Positions 1-6,907 of a stretch of 18,101 nt of DNA are shown here, one piece after another. The stretch comes from CBFGRU01 sp965651255. Lineage in GTDB: Bacteria > Planctomycetota > Phycisphaerae > Phycisphaerales > SM1A02. The stretch spans positions 1-18,101 of the forward strand of contig CBFGRU010000029.1 of assembly GCA_965651255.1 (NCBI GenBank), in the 5' to 3' direction. Under the pieces are notes generated by a model. The model had not been told where the DNA came from, searched no databases, and saw only the letters and a program-made list of their open reading frames with translations. The position numbers were made by a program, and so were the translations under genes. Positions within the stretch are counted from its first letter, which is position 1; each line of letters begins with the position of its first letter.

Positions 1-51
1 CGATGAAGGCCGGGCCCGTGTCGTTCTTGAGTTGAATCGACCGATGGAAGG

Positions 52-159
52 TTACTTGCCCTTCGGCGGTGTCTGGCCGGGCTTATTGGCCGGCTGCTGC
101 GCGGGCTTGGAAGGAGTCGTCGGTGCGGGCTTCTTGGCGGGGGTATTCGGGGCGGCCAT
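52..159 (-). CDS. Small Pro/Lys/Ala-rich basic peptide (hypothetical)
   Basis: A 35-residue ORF made almost only of Pro (10), Lys (6), Ala (6), Thr, Gln and Asn, with no acidic residue and a basic tail (PPKGK). I recognise no family; it looks like an unstructured, positively charged tail or linker peptide. The start at 159 is chosen because GGGAG (173-169) lies nine bases before it; an in-frame ATG at 168 is too close to that site to use it. The leader directly upstream (175-239) is a dense set of inverted repeats, which suggests control of translation. Against it being a gene: it is very short and of biased composition. The longer reading back to 414 has no family-like content. The existence of the gene is inferred from the ribosome site and composition alone. 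Confidence 0.4.
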   Translation of the reverse strand: MAAPNTPAKKPAPTTPSKPAQQPANKPGQTPPKGK

Positions 160-168
160 GGTTGGCAT

Positions 169-239
169 CTCCCAATCGTGAGTTCCTGCATCAGTTTGAT
201 CGCCCGGTCGAGCAGGAACCATCGCCGGGCGGTCACGAT
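169..239 (-). promoter_or_regulatory. Predicted pseudoknotted leader next to a Shine-Dalgarno site
   Basis: Three perfect inverted repeats interleave within 65 bases. They are P1 175-181 with 233-239 (7 bp), P2 182-189 with 212-219 (8 bp) and P3 201-207 with 225-231 (7 bp). P1 encloses the others, while P2 and P3 cross each other, giving an H-type pseudoknot. Read on the minus strand the connecting loops are about 5, 4 and 11 bases, which is geometrically feasible, and P1 abuts P2 with no gap. The Shine-Dalgarno GGGAG (173-169) begins one base after the structure, so folding could control ribosome access to the small ORF at 52-159. The repeats are seen directly; the RNA fold and its role are inferred. 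A plus-strand RNA could form the same helices. Confidence 0.4.
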
Positions 240-531
240 CTGATCGACGAACCTGGTGGCCTGACATCGGCCTCTCGTCGCGAAGGTGATGGGTGAATCT
301 GTTCAAACGGTGCGCCACGCACAGCCGGTTGACGGAAAGGACGCCGTGTGGGCGAAGCCGGTGCGCGCAACTCGTGATGACTCCCCCCTTTGACCGTTGA
401 AGAGTTGCTGTCATGCAGCAGTTCGACTGCGATTCCTGCGCATGATTCGATTGTCATCCTGGCAGCACGCAGATGTCGTTTCGGCAGCGAGCGGGATGTA
501 CAGACCCGGACGAGTGAAACTCCATCATTGG
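240..531. other. Intergenic stretch with no supported gene
   Basis: Between the structured leader and the end of trkH I find no credible coding region. The readable frames lack ribosome sites and family-like sequence. A short perfect hairpin (GCAGT / ACTGC, 418-430) sits in the trkH downstream region, but it has no T-tract that would make it a convincing intrinsic terminator. The stretch may hold the trkH 3' untranslated region and the promoter of the small ORF at 52-159. Confidence 0.5.
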
Positions 532-2100
532 TCAGTCGGCTTTCCAGAATCGCCACGAGAAAAGTACGAGGATCGCGAAGACTTCCAGCCGACCGATGAT
601 CATGAACCCGCTGAGCAGAATCCAGCTTGGCGCGCTCATCCAGCCGTAGTTGGCGACGGGGCCGACCATGTCCAGCCCGGGACCGATCGTGCAGAGACAC
701 GCGAGCGTCGCGGTGGCGGTGGATTCGAGACTGACGCGCTCACCTTCAATCAGATGAATCGTGACTCCGCCGATTGCAAAGAGCACAATGATGCCCAGGG
801 TGTAGGCAACGACGGCGAGCTTCATGTCCGGCTCAACGGCTGACCGACCGACGCGAATCGGCCGGATGACCTGTGGACGAAAGATCTTCTCGAGTTCCCC
901 CCACAGCACGCGCAGCGCGATCCAGATACGAATGACTTTGATGCCGCCCGCCGTGGAACCGGAACATCCGCCAACGAACATGAGGAACACAATGACCGTC
1001 TTGGCAAGGAACGGCCACTGGTCGTAGTCGCTGGTGGCGAATCCGGTGGTCGTTTGAATCGAGACCACGGAAAACGCGCTCTCCATGATCGCATTCGTCG
1101 GTGTGGGCGAAGCGATGTCACCATTCGACATCAGAATGGGATACTGGTAGGTCAGGAGGGAGATCGTGATGAGGATCGTACTGATCAGAAGAATGAGAAT
1201 GTAGATTCGCAACTCAGGATCGCGCCACACACGCGAGAACCGCCTGCGGAAGATTTCGTACATGAGCGCAAAGTTCATCCCGCCGAGAAACATAAACACG
1301 ATGATGATGATGCGGATCCAGATCGAGTCGTACGCGCCGACACTTGCATCACGAGGACTGAATCCGCCGGTGGCCAGCGTCGAGAAGGTGTGGCAGATCG
1401 AGTCGAACCATGACATCCCCGCAATCTTGAGCAGAATGATCTGGAGGCCGGTCAGTCCGACGTAGATTTTCCAGAGAATGCGGGCCGTTTCAGCGACTTG
1501 TGGATGGAATCGATCTTTCGTAGGACCGGTCGCTTCCAGTCGGTAAAGCCGCTTGCCACCAACACCGAGCGATGGAAGGACCGCGACGAAGAGGACGACG
1601 ATGCCGAGTCCGCCGATCCAATGGGTGATTGCTCGCCAGAGGAGGAGACTGGAGGGCAGATTCTCAATCTCGCTGCCCGTCCGACCGAGCACACTGGCAC
1701 CGGTCGTAGTCAGACCGCTGGTCGCTTCAAAGATGCACCCGGCGAACGAACGGAACGGGTGATCGTCGGAGATGCCTTCGGAGAACGCAGCCCAGAGGTA
1801 GTAAGGCACGGCACAGAAGAGCGCACCAACCACCCACGACAATGCAACCAGCAGGAGCGCCTCGCGGCGCCCGATTCGCGGCGCGGCGCGGCGCGTCACC
1901 AGCCAGAGCAATCCGAAGAACAGAAGCCCGGTTCCACCAGACAGTATGAACGCCAATCGTGCATCAGCATCGATCGCAAAGTTCACGACCATACTCAACC
2001 CGAAGAAACCACCCGCCATCAGGAGCAGAATCAAGCTCAGGACGACAAGCAGCAGAGACAACTGGTTGAGGACAAGGCGTATGTTCATGGACAGAGCCAT
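532..2100 (-). CDS. trkH: Trk-type potassium uptake channel subunit TrkH
   Basis: Inner-membrane K+ channel subunit of the Trk/Ktr/HKT family, working with the cytosolic gating protein TrkA, whose gene lies just upstream on the same strand. About 522 residues, against roughly 480-500 for the family. All four pore-loop signatures are visible: TSGLTTTGAS (about residues 127-136), STLATGGFS (about 240), SIQTTTGFATSDY (about 347-359) and CTIGPGLDMVGP (about 470-481). The glycine-rich helix segment FVGGCSGSTAGGIK lies near 375-388, and many hydrophobic helices surround these. The start is uncertain: a TTG at 2127, ATG at 2100 and ATG at 2088 are all in frame and none has a well-placed ribosome site. 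The family-like N-terminus (MNIRLVLNQL) begins at 2088. The gap to trkA is 57 bases, so the two are probably one transcript. Confidence 0.95.
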   Translation of the reverse strand: MALSMNIRLVLNQLSLLLVVLSLILLLMAGGFFGLSMVVNFAIDADARLAFILSGGTGLLFFGLLWLVTRRAAPRIGRREALLLVALSWVVGALFCAVPYYLWAAFSEGISDDHPFRSFAGCIFEATSGLTTTGASVLGRTGSEIENLPSSLLLWRAITHWIGGLGIVVLFVAVLPSLGVGGKRLYRLEATGPTKDRFHPQVAETARILWKIYVGLTGLQIILLKIAGMSWFDSICHTFSTLATGGFSPRDASVGAYDSIWIRIIIIVFMFLGGMNFALMYEIFRRRFSRVWRDPELRIYILILLISTILITISLLTYQYPILMSNGDIASPTPTNAIMESAFSVVSIQTTTGFATSDYDQWPFLAKTVIVFLMFVGGCSGSTAGGIKVIRIWIALRVLWGELEKIFRPQVIRPIRVGRSAVEPDMKLAVVAYTLGIIVLFAIGGVTIHLIEGERVSLESTATATLACLCTIGPGLDMVGPVANYGWMSAPSWILLSGFMIIGRLEVFAILVLFSWRFWKAD

Positions 2101-2157
2101 CAGACCACGAAAGATCGGTTCCTTCAACTGATCGGGTGCGCGACTTGATGATCCGCA

Positions 2158-3498
2158 TCACCGAGGGCGGAAGATTCGCCGCAAAGTTGCTTCCGCTCCA
2201 TTTCGTCCGGTCACCAGTGCGATATCACCCGGCTTGACCGAATCTTCCGCGCCGGGAACCCAGACTTCATCACCACGTCGAATGGCAACCATAGTCCAGT
2301 CCGGTGCGAGCTTGATCTGCGCGAGCGTCTTTCCGACCACGGGTGAGTCATCCACAATCCGCACGCGGTAAGCATCGATCTCACCATCGGCCAGTGAAGC
2401 GCTCTTGCGCAACGGACTGTCATCCAGGACGTTCTCGATCTCCTTCACCGCGACCATGCGCGGGCTGAACGGTCGATCGACCCCGATGTGGTAGAGCAGG
2501 TCAACGTACGTCGATCGCTGCACCACGGCCATACAGGTCGTCACACCCATACTCTTGGCGAGAACGCAACCGATGATGTTGGCTTCATCGTCATTCAGCA
2601 GCGCGATGAAGACATCGGCCTGGCCGATCTGCTCCTCATCGAACACGGCACGATCCGTCGGATCGGCGTTGAGAATGGTGACCCAGTCGAGCTTCTCCGC
2701 CAGATCCTCCGCTCGCTCGCGGTCACGCTCAAAGAGGCGGATCGACCAGTTGCGCTGACGCAGTGCACGACAGAGCCACACCGCCATGGGTGGGCCGCCC
2801 ATGATGACGACTTTGCGCTTCGTGGTGTCATCCCGGTGAAACTGCCGGCGAATCTCTGGAAAGACTCCAGCATTCGCAACCAGCACCACGCGATCACCCT
2901 TCTCCAGCCGTGTGTTCGCATCGGGAATGATCACCTTGTGGTGCCTCGTGACGGCTGCCAGCCGCCAGCCCTTCCCGAACTTCAATTCAGGCAGTGTCTT
3001 GCCGATGACCGCTGCATCGTCCGAGAGCGGGAACTCCTGCATATCGATTCGACCACGAGCGAAGTTTTCGACCACGAGCGCTGCGGGGTTGCGCAGATGA
3101 CGCGCAATCGCGATGGCGGTCGAATACTCCGGGCAGATCAATCGATCGATATGAAAGTGCGTCTGGTAATCAAGCGATGATGCTTCAAAGTACGCGATGT
3201 GGTGAACGCGCGCGATCGTCTTCTTTGCGCCAACACCCTTGGCGACACTGGCGGTCAGCAGATTTACCTCGTCCTGATCGGTTGCGGCCAGGACCAGGTC
3301 TGCCGCATTCGCACCGGCCTCGTGCAGAATCGCCGCATCTGCCGCGTTGCCTTCCAGTGTGCGGACATCCATCGTGTCTTCGATCGTGCGAAGGCGCTCC
3401 GGTTCCTTATCGATGACCGTGATCGTATGGCCGGCCGCTGCAAGCGTTTCCGCTGCATGAGAACCAACCTCGCCCGCACCGCAGATGATGATGTTCAT
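2158..3498 (-). CDS. trkA: Trk potassium uptake regulatory subunit TrkA
   Basis: Cytosolic NAD(H)-binding gating ring subunit of the Trk K+ transporter, 446 residues against 458 in E. coli. The layout is the classic two tandem RCK halves: RCK_N at about 1-120, RCK_C at about 140-220, a second RCK_N at about 228-345 and a second RCK_C at about 365-446. The first Rossmann motif is canonical (GAGEVG, residues 7-12) with the acidic strand-2 end at D30. The second half has GGPPMA (234-239) where GxGxxG is expected, so nucleotide binding there may be lost or altered. The start has only a weak ribosome site (GGAA, about 9 bases upstream). A -10-like TAGCAT lies at 3558-3563. trkH follows on the same strand. 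Confidence 0.95.
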   Translation of the reverse strand: MNIIICGAGEVGSHAAETLAAAGHTITVIDKEPERLRTIEDTMDVRTLEGNAADAAILHEAGANAADLVLAATDQDEVNLLTASVAKGVGAKKTIARVHHIAYFEASSLDYQTHFHIDRLICPEYSTAIAIARHLRNPAALVVENFARGRIDMQEFPLSDDAAVIGKTLPELKFGKGWRLAAVTRHHKVIIPDANTRLEKGDRVVLVANAGVFPEIRRQFHRDDTTKRKVVIMGGPPMAVWLCRALRQRNWSIRLFERDRERAEDLAEKLDWVTILNADPTDRAVFDEEQIGQADVFIALLNDDEANIIGCVLAKSMGVTTCMAVVQRSTYVDLLYHIGVDRPFSPRMVAVKEIENVLDDSPLRKSASLADGEIDAYRVRIVDDSPVVGKTLAQIKLAPDWTMVAIRRGDEVWVPGAEDSVKPGDIALVTGRNGAEATLRRIFRPR

Positions 3499-3557
3499 GG
3501 TCTGCGTTCCGTGAAGCCCGCTCGTGAATCGACTGGCTTCGCTCAGGGAAAGCCATC

Positions 3558-3563
3558 ATGCTA
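3558..3563 (-). promoter_or_regulatory. Candidate -10 box for trkA
   Basis: On the minus strand CCGTAGCATGATGG contains TAGCAT 59 bases before the trkA start, inside the 113-base gap after the propeller gene. Similar TAG(C/T)AT boxes stand before nadA and the AsmA-like gene. I see no convincing -35 element, so this is a weak call. Confidence 0.25.
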
Positions 3564-3611
3564 CGGCGGGGCAGCAACCTCCACCAAACCAGATGCTCGG
3601 CATTCTCGACG

Positions 3612-4727
3612 CTACGCAAAACGGGCTGCATAAATCGGAGGCAAGTGGGCACTCACCTCAACCCAGTGATCACCCTGATCTTCGCTGATCCACAGCCCAC
3701 CGGTTGTTGAGCCGCACACCAGTCTCTGGCCGGAGGAATCAACATCCAGCGCGTGCCGGAACACCAGGTCATACGCTCGTCCACTCGGAAGTCCTTGCGA
3801 GAGCACGTCGAAGCTCTTCCCACCATCACGTGTCCGGGTAACAACAAAGCGACCATCTTTCGGGATTCGTTTCTCATCCTTGATGGCAGGCACAAACCAT
3901 GCGGTGTCGCCGTCATTCGGATCGACCGCTACGGCGAACCCGAACGTTGATGGCCCGGCCTCGGGAATCTCCTGCCAGTTCATTCCTCCATCGTCGGATC
4001 GGAAGATTCCGTTGTGATGCTGCACCCAGCATCGTTCCGGATTCGAGTGACATTGCACGATCAGGTGCGGATCCTGAACATTCGGTTCCATCGCCCGTTC
4101 AGGAGGCATGAACTCCGCACGCATGCCCCCTTCGTGAAGAAACCAGGTTGCACCGTCATCGCGTGAATGCCAGACCCCTCCACATGAAACGCCGAGGCGA
4201 ACGTGCTGTGAATCGCGTGGATCAACGCACACCGAGTGGATGCCGGGCCAATCCGCGCCCCCCCCGAACCACGCTTCTCGCTCATCGCGATACCAGAGAG
4301 AATCGACCAGTTGCCACGAGTCGCCGTGATCATCAGACTTGAATAGTCCGCCCGGCAACGTCCCGCACCAGATTCGTCCCGGCTGGTTCACACCGCCGGG
4401 CCGCAACTCCCAGATCAACTCTGTGTTCCATGGCACCGGCTTACCGCCGAACGGATGCTCTTTCGGAGAGTACCCATCGGGCTTCGGCGGATACTTCGGC
4501 GAGGCGATTTCCTGCCAGGTTGAGCCTCCATCGCGCGAGCGGTGCACTTTTACGCCGAAATGCCCATGCCCGAGCGCTGCGTAGAACGCGCCATCGCGCG
4601 GATCATGCACAACCAGCGAACAGTTATCGCCGTAAAACGACGGATCACCGATTTCCCATGATCCACTCGAACGACGGTGAACAATGAACACCCCTTTGCG
4701 GGTTGCCAGCAGAATGCGATCACTCAT
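3612..4727 (-). CDS. Asp-box (BNR) repeat beta-propeller protein, sialidase-like fold
   Basis: 371 residues with six Asp-box repeats of the S-x-D-x-G-x-x-W type: SRDGGSTW (64-71), SDDHGDSW (131-138), SRDDGATW (188-195), SDDGGMNW (244-251), TRDGGKSF (299-306) and SEDQGDHW (348-355). This spacing implies a six-bladed beta-propeller like sialidases and VPS10-type proteins. Proteins of this type are often annotated exo-alpha-sialidase, but I cannot see the arginine triad or another sialidase active site, so I make no enzymatic claim. There is no signal peptide (MSDRILLATRKG), so it is probably cytosolic. The start is supported by AGGA seven bases before ATG. It diverges from a ThiS/MoaD-like gene ending in Gly-Gly. 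From memory, this kind of propeller sits beside such a gene in other bacteria, suggesting a joint but unknown role. Confidence 0.85.
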   Translation of the reverse strand: MSDRILLATRKGVFIVHRRSSGSWEIGDPSFYGDNCSLVVHDPRDGAFYAALGHGHFGVKVHRSRDGGSTWQEIASPKYPPKPDGYSPKEHPFGGKPVPWNTELIWELRPGGVNQPGRIWCGTLPGGLFKSDDHGDSWQLVDSLWYRDEREAWFGGGADWPGIHSVCVDPRDSQHVRLGVSCGGVWHSRDDGATWFLHEGGMRAEFMPPERAMEPNVQDPHLIVQCHSNPERCWVQHHNGIFRSDDGGMNWQEIPEAGPSTFGFAVAVDPNDGDTAWFVPAIKDEKRIPKDGRFVVTRTRDGGKSFDVLSQGLPSGRAYDLVFRHALDVDSSGQRLVCGSTTGGLWISEDQGDHWVEVSAHLPPIYAARFA

Positions 4728-4805
4728 GAATAAGTCCTGTCCTCATGTGGCGGCCACCCCGGTGCAGGAGCAACCGACTGCCACACGATGACAACGTCAA
4801 CCACG

Positions 4806-4833
4806 TTTGGCAAGGGGCGAGATGGGGTAAACT
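4806..4833 (+). promoter_or_regulatory. Candidate promoter for the ThiS/MoaD-like gene
   Basis: TTTGGC (4806-4811) and TAAACT (4828-4833) are spaced by 16 bases, in the 183-base gap between the two divergent genes. Transcription would begin near 4840 and leave a leader of about 70 bases. Just upstream, AACGT (4793-4797) and ACGTT (4803-4807) form a small inverted repeat that could be an operator. These are matches by eye to a loose consensus. Confidence 0.25.
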
Positions 4834-4910
4834 GCTGCGGTGCCGATTGCCCGCTTCAACTCCAGCGAGCGGTCGGCCACGCACGCCGCATTGACACACC
4901 GGACCGACTC

Positions 4911-5180
4911 ATGCCTCTGATTCGATTTACAACCAACATCCAGCGGCACACGCCCTGCCCGGAAGCACACGTCTCCGGAGCCACTCTCCGCGCTGCATTG
5001 GATGCGTACTTTGCGCAGTACGAGTCCGCTCGAACGTATGTCCTTGATGATCAGGGCGCGCTCCGCAAACACATGGTCGTCTTCATCGACGGTGTGCATC
5101 TGCGCGATCGAACGCACCTCTCAGATGAGGTCGGTGAATCAAGCACGGTGGATGTGATGCAGGCATTGAGTGGTGGCTGA
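4911..5180 (+). CDS. ThiS/MoaD-family ubiquitin-like (beta-grasp) protein with C-terminal Gly-Gly
   Basis: 89 residues, the usual size for the sulfur-carrier/ubiquitin-like superfamily, ending in ALSGG. The free C-terminal diglycine is what E1-like enzymes (ThiF, MoeB) adenylate for thiocarboxylate formation or conjugation. The sequence fits a beta-grasp: a first strand PLIRFTTNI, a helix SGATLRAALDAYFAQY, the strand HMVVFIDGVHL and the last strand TVDVMQ. An upstream in-frame ATG at 4788 adds 41 residues that do not look like the family, and the family strand begins at the chosen start. Only a weak ribosome site (GGA) precedes it. No E1 partner, thiamine or molybdopterin gene is nearby, so a role in those pathways is not supported. 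It diverges from the Asp-box propeller gene and lies 41 bases before a secreted cyclophilin. Confidence 0.85.
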   Translation: MPLIRFTTNIQRHTPCPEAHVSGATLRAALDAYFAQYESARTYVLDDQGALRKHMVVFIDGVHLRDRTHLSDEVGESSTVDVMQALSGG

Positions 5181-5221
5181 CCAACGGGCTGAAAGGCATT
5201 TCTCTCCGCAGGAGTCTGTCT

Positions 5222-6397
5222 ATGTTGCGAACACAACGATCTCTCCCCCTTGCACTCGTTGCAGCGATTGCGGTCATCGGTGCAGCCATGGTTCAATCGA
5301 ACACAGGACAACCCGATTCACCGGGAGCAAATGCCCTGGAACCGGCGTCCATTTACAACGGCTTGAATCGACCGGTTCACATCCTGGTTGATGAGTCGGT
5401 TTACCGGGGTGCGATGACCGTTGAAGTTGTCCTGCTGGATCAACCTGGCGCGATCATCGCAGAGAAAGTGCCACTTGAACTCGGCGCACGGACATTCGAC
5501 CTCGCGGATATGTTCCCACAGATCTGGGAGCTTCGTCGAACGGTGTATGCGCAGCTTTTGCGAAATGGTGAACCGGTCGGAAGTGCGCTGGTTCTGCAGC
5601 CGATGTTGAGCCGCCTGACCATGTGGACTGTGCGTGACCTCCGGCCGGATGGGCGCACGCCCTATACGCGCATCGTCGGGTGGGGCCCGAAGCCGACCGA
5701 GATTGAACAACGACAGATCGAATCCTCCGGCGATGAAGGCGCCCCACCGGTCCCGCCGGAGCCCCTGGAGATCGATGACACCTCGGTCTTCAGCGGTCTG
5801 CGAATCTATCCCGAGCAGGATGCGGTCCTGGTGACTGACCTGGGTGAAGTCCGTTTTGCGATGCGTCCCGATGAAGCGCCAAACACCGTATGGAACTTCA
5901 TGCGGCTCGTTCAAGGTGGCTATTACCGTGACATTCCGTTTCACCGCATCGTGCCTGCCACACGCGAGGGTCATCCGTTCGTGATTCAGGCCGGCGACCC
6001 CAGCGGCACCGGGAGCGGCGGACCGGGCTATTGGCTCCCATTGGAGCCGAGTCGTCTTGCGCACGACTTTGGCGTCATCTCCATGGCCCGGGCCGATGAT
6101 CCGGACTCAGCGGGAGGCCAGATCTTCGTGTGCCTTTCACGCGAAGGGACTGCCCGGCTCGATGGCCAGTACTGTGCCTTCGGCTACGCCGTTGATGGCG
6201 CGCGAACGATCCTCTCGATCAGTGAAGTTGAACTGGCGGATGTTACGATCGGACGTGCCGAGACACCGCCTGTCATCCAGGCCGCGTATCTCGCGCCAGC
6301 GCCTCCGCGCACACCAGGCAAGGGGCGTTCGGATCGCCGTGTAACACGTGAGGATGCGGTTCCGCAGAACAACACGCCGTCGCGAATTCCCCGGTAA
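5222..6397 (+). CDS. Exported cyclophilin-type peptidyl-prolyl isomerase with N-terminal extension
   Basis: 391 residues. It opens with a signal peptide or membrane anchor (MLRTQRSLPLALVAAIAVIG), so the protein probably acts outside the inner membrane, assisting folding of proline-containing proteins. Residues about 40-195 match no family I recognise; they are strand-rich at first and then acidic and Pro-rich. The cyclophilin domain spans about 200-345. The catalytic Arg is R242 (FHRIV), followed by F253 and Q256 (PFVIQAGD) and F302 (GQIFVCL). There is a six-residue insertion (ATREGH) between the Arg and Phe motifs, so activity is likely but not certain. The tail (about 355-391) is basic and Pro-rich. 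The start has AGGAG eight bases upstream. The next gene, 36 bases on, is a cytosolic cyclophilin. Confidence 0.88.
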   Translation: MLRTQRSLPLALVAAIAVIGAAMVQSNTGQPDSPGANALEPASIYNGLNRPVHILVDESVYRGAMTVEVVLLDQPGAIIAEKVPLELGARTFDLADMFPQIWELRRTVYAQLLRNGEPVGSALVLQPMLSRLTMWTVRDLRPDGRTPYTRIVGWGPKPTEIEQRQIESSGDEGAPPVPPEPLEIDDTSVFSGLRIYPEQDAVLVTDLGEVRFAMRPDEAPNTVWNFMRLVQGGYYRDIPFHRIVPATREGHPFVIQAGDPSGTGSGGPGYWLPLEPSRLAHDFGVISMARADDPDSAGGQIFVCLSREGTARLDGQYCAFGYAVDGARTILSISEVELADVTIGRAETPPVIQAAYLAPAPPRTPGKGRSDRRVTREDAVPQNNTPSRIPR

Positions 6398-6422
6398 TGA
6401 TGCAGTGATTCGACTGCCCGGC

Positions 6423-6428
6423 TACCAT
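6423..6428 (+). promoter_or_regulatory. Candidate leaderless -10 box (TACCAT) for the small cyclophilin
   Basis: TACCAT fits TANNNT and ends five bases before the ATG at 6434. No Shine-Dalgarno sequence is seen, so a transcript could begin at or near the start codon. Read-through from the upstream gene is equally possible. Confidence 0.25.
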
Positions 6429-6433
6429 CAGGC

Positions 6434-6907
6434 ATGAGTGATTACCCCGAAGTCATGGTCAGAACGTCGCTCGGCGATATTCGCGTTGAGCTGTGGAATG
6501 ATGTTGCGCCGAAGCACGTCGAGAACTTTCTCAAACTTGCCCGCGAGGGGTTCTACGACGGCTTGAACTTTCATCGCGTCATCAAAGGATTTGTGGTTCA
6601 GGGCGGTTGCCCTCGCGGCGACGGTACTGGCGGCCCGGGCTGGACCGTTGATGCTGAGTTCAATGATCGACCGCACGACAAGGGTGTGCTGTCGATGGCG
6701 CGATCAAGTGACCCTGATTCAGCGGGCAGTCAATTCTTCCTGTGCCTCACGCGCGAGCATTGCCGCCATCTTGATCATCAGTACACGGCATTCGGCAAGG
6801 TCATCGATGGACTCGATGTCGTAGACAAACTTGGTGCCGTTGAGACCGGCGCAGGTGATCGACCGAAGAGCCCGCCGACCATGATCGAGGTCAAGCCGAT
6901 CGATTGA
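6434..6907 (+). CDS. Cytosolic cyclophilin-type peptidyl-prolyl cis-trans isomerase
   Basis: A single-domain cyclophilin of 157 residues, the normal length of bacterial PpiB-like enzymes, with no signal peptide. It catalyses cis-trans isomerisation of Xaa-Pro bonds. The active-site set is complete: R48 (NFHRVI), F53 and Q56 (GFVVQGG) and F101/F102 (SQFFLCL). The loop RGDGTGGPGW follows the first motif as usual. The position of human CypA Trp121 is a His here (HLDHQYTAFG, H112). Loss of that Trp is common in bacterial cyclophilins and is linked to weak cyclosporin binding. It follows the exported cyclophilin by 36 bases and shares the segment DDPDSAG/SDPDSAG with it, so the two may be paralogues. 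Its 3' end overlaps the decarboxylase gene by 17 bases. Confidence 0.95.
   Translation: MSDYPEVMVRTSLGDIRVELWNDVAPKHVENFLKLAREGFYDGLNFHRVIKGFVVQGGCPRGDGTGGPGWTVDAEFNDRPHDKGVLSMARSSDPDSAGSQFFLCLTREHCRHLDHQYTAFGKVIDGLDVVDKLGAVETGAGDRPKSPPTMIEVKPID

Noticed and set aside
160..290. Minus-strand frame reading TRFVDQIVTARRWFLLDRAI that looks protein-like
   Set aside because: No ATG at a suitable place, a stop just upstream, and it continues into Arg/Pro noise opposite the small ORF; probably chance.
418..430. Perfect GCAGT/ACTGC hairpin downstream of trkH
   Set aside because: Short stem and no T-tract; not a convincing terminator.
233..700. 155-residue minus-strand open frame across the trkH end
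   Set aside because: More than a third lies inside trkH in another frame; composition is Arg/Ser-rich noise with no family motif or ribosome site.
1498..2148. 216-residue plus-strand open frame opposite trkH
   Set aside because: Antisense shadow of a clear trkH; Gln/Glu/Arg-rich low-complexity translation.
4746..4807. Small inverted repeats between the propeller and ThiS/MoaD-like genes as operators
   Set aside because: Stems of only 4-5 bases are expected by chance; noted with the promoter candidate but not called separately.
4788..4910. Upstream start for the ThiS/MoaD-like protein
   Set aside because: The added 41 residues do not resemble the family, and the first beta strand begins at the ATG at 4911.
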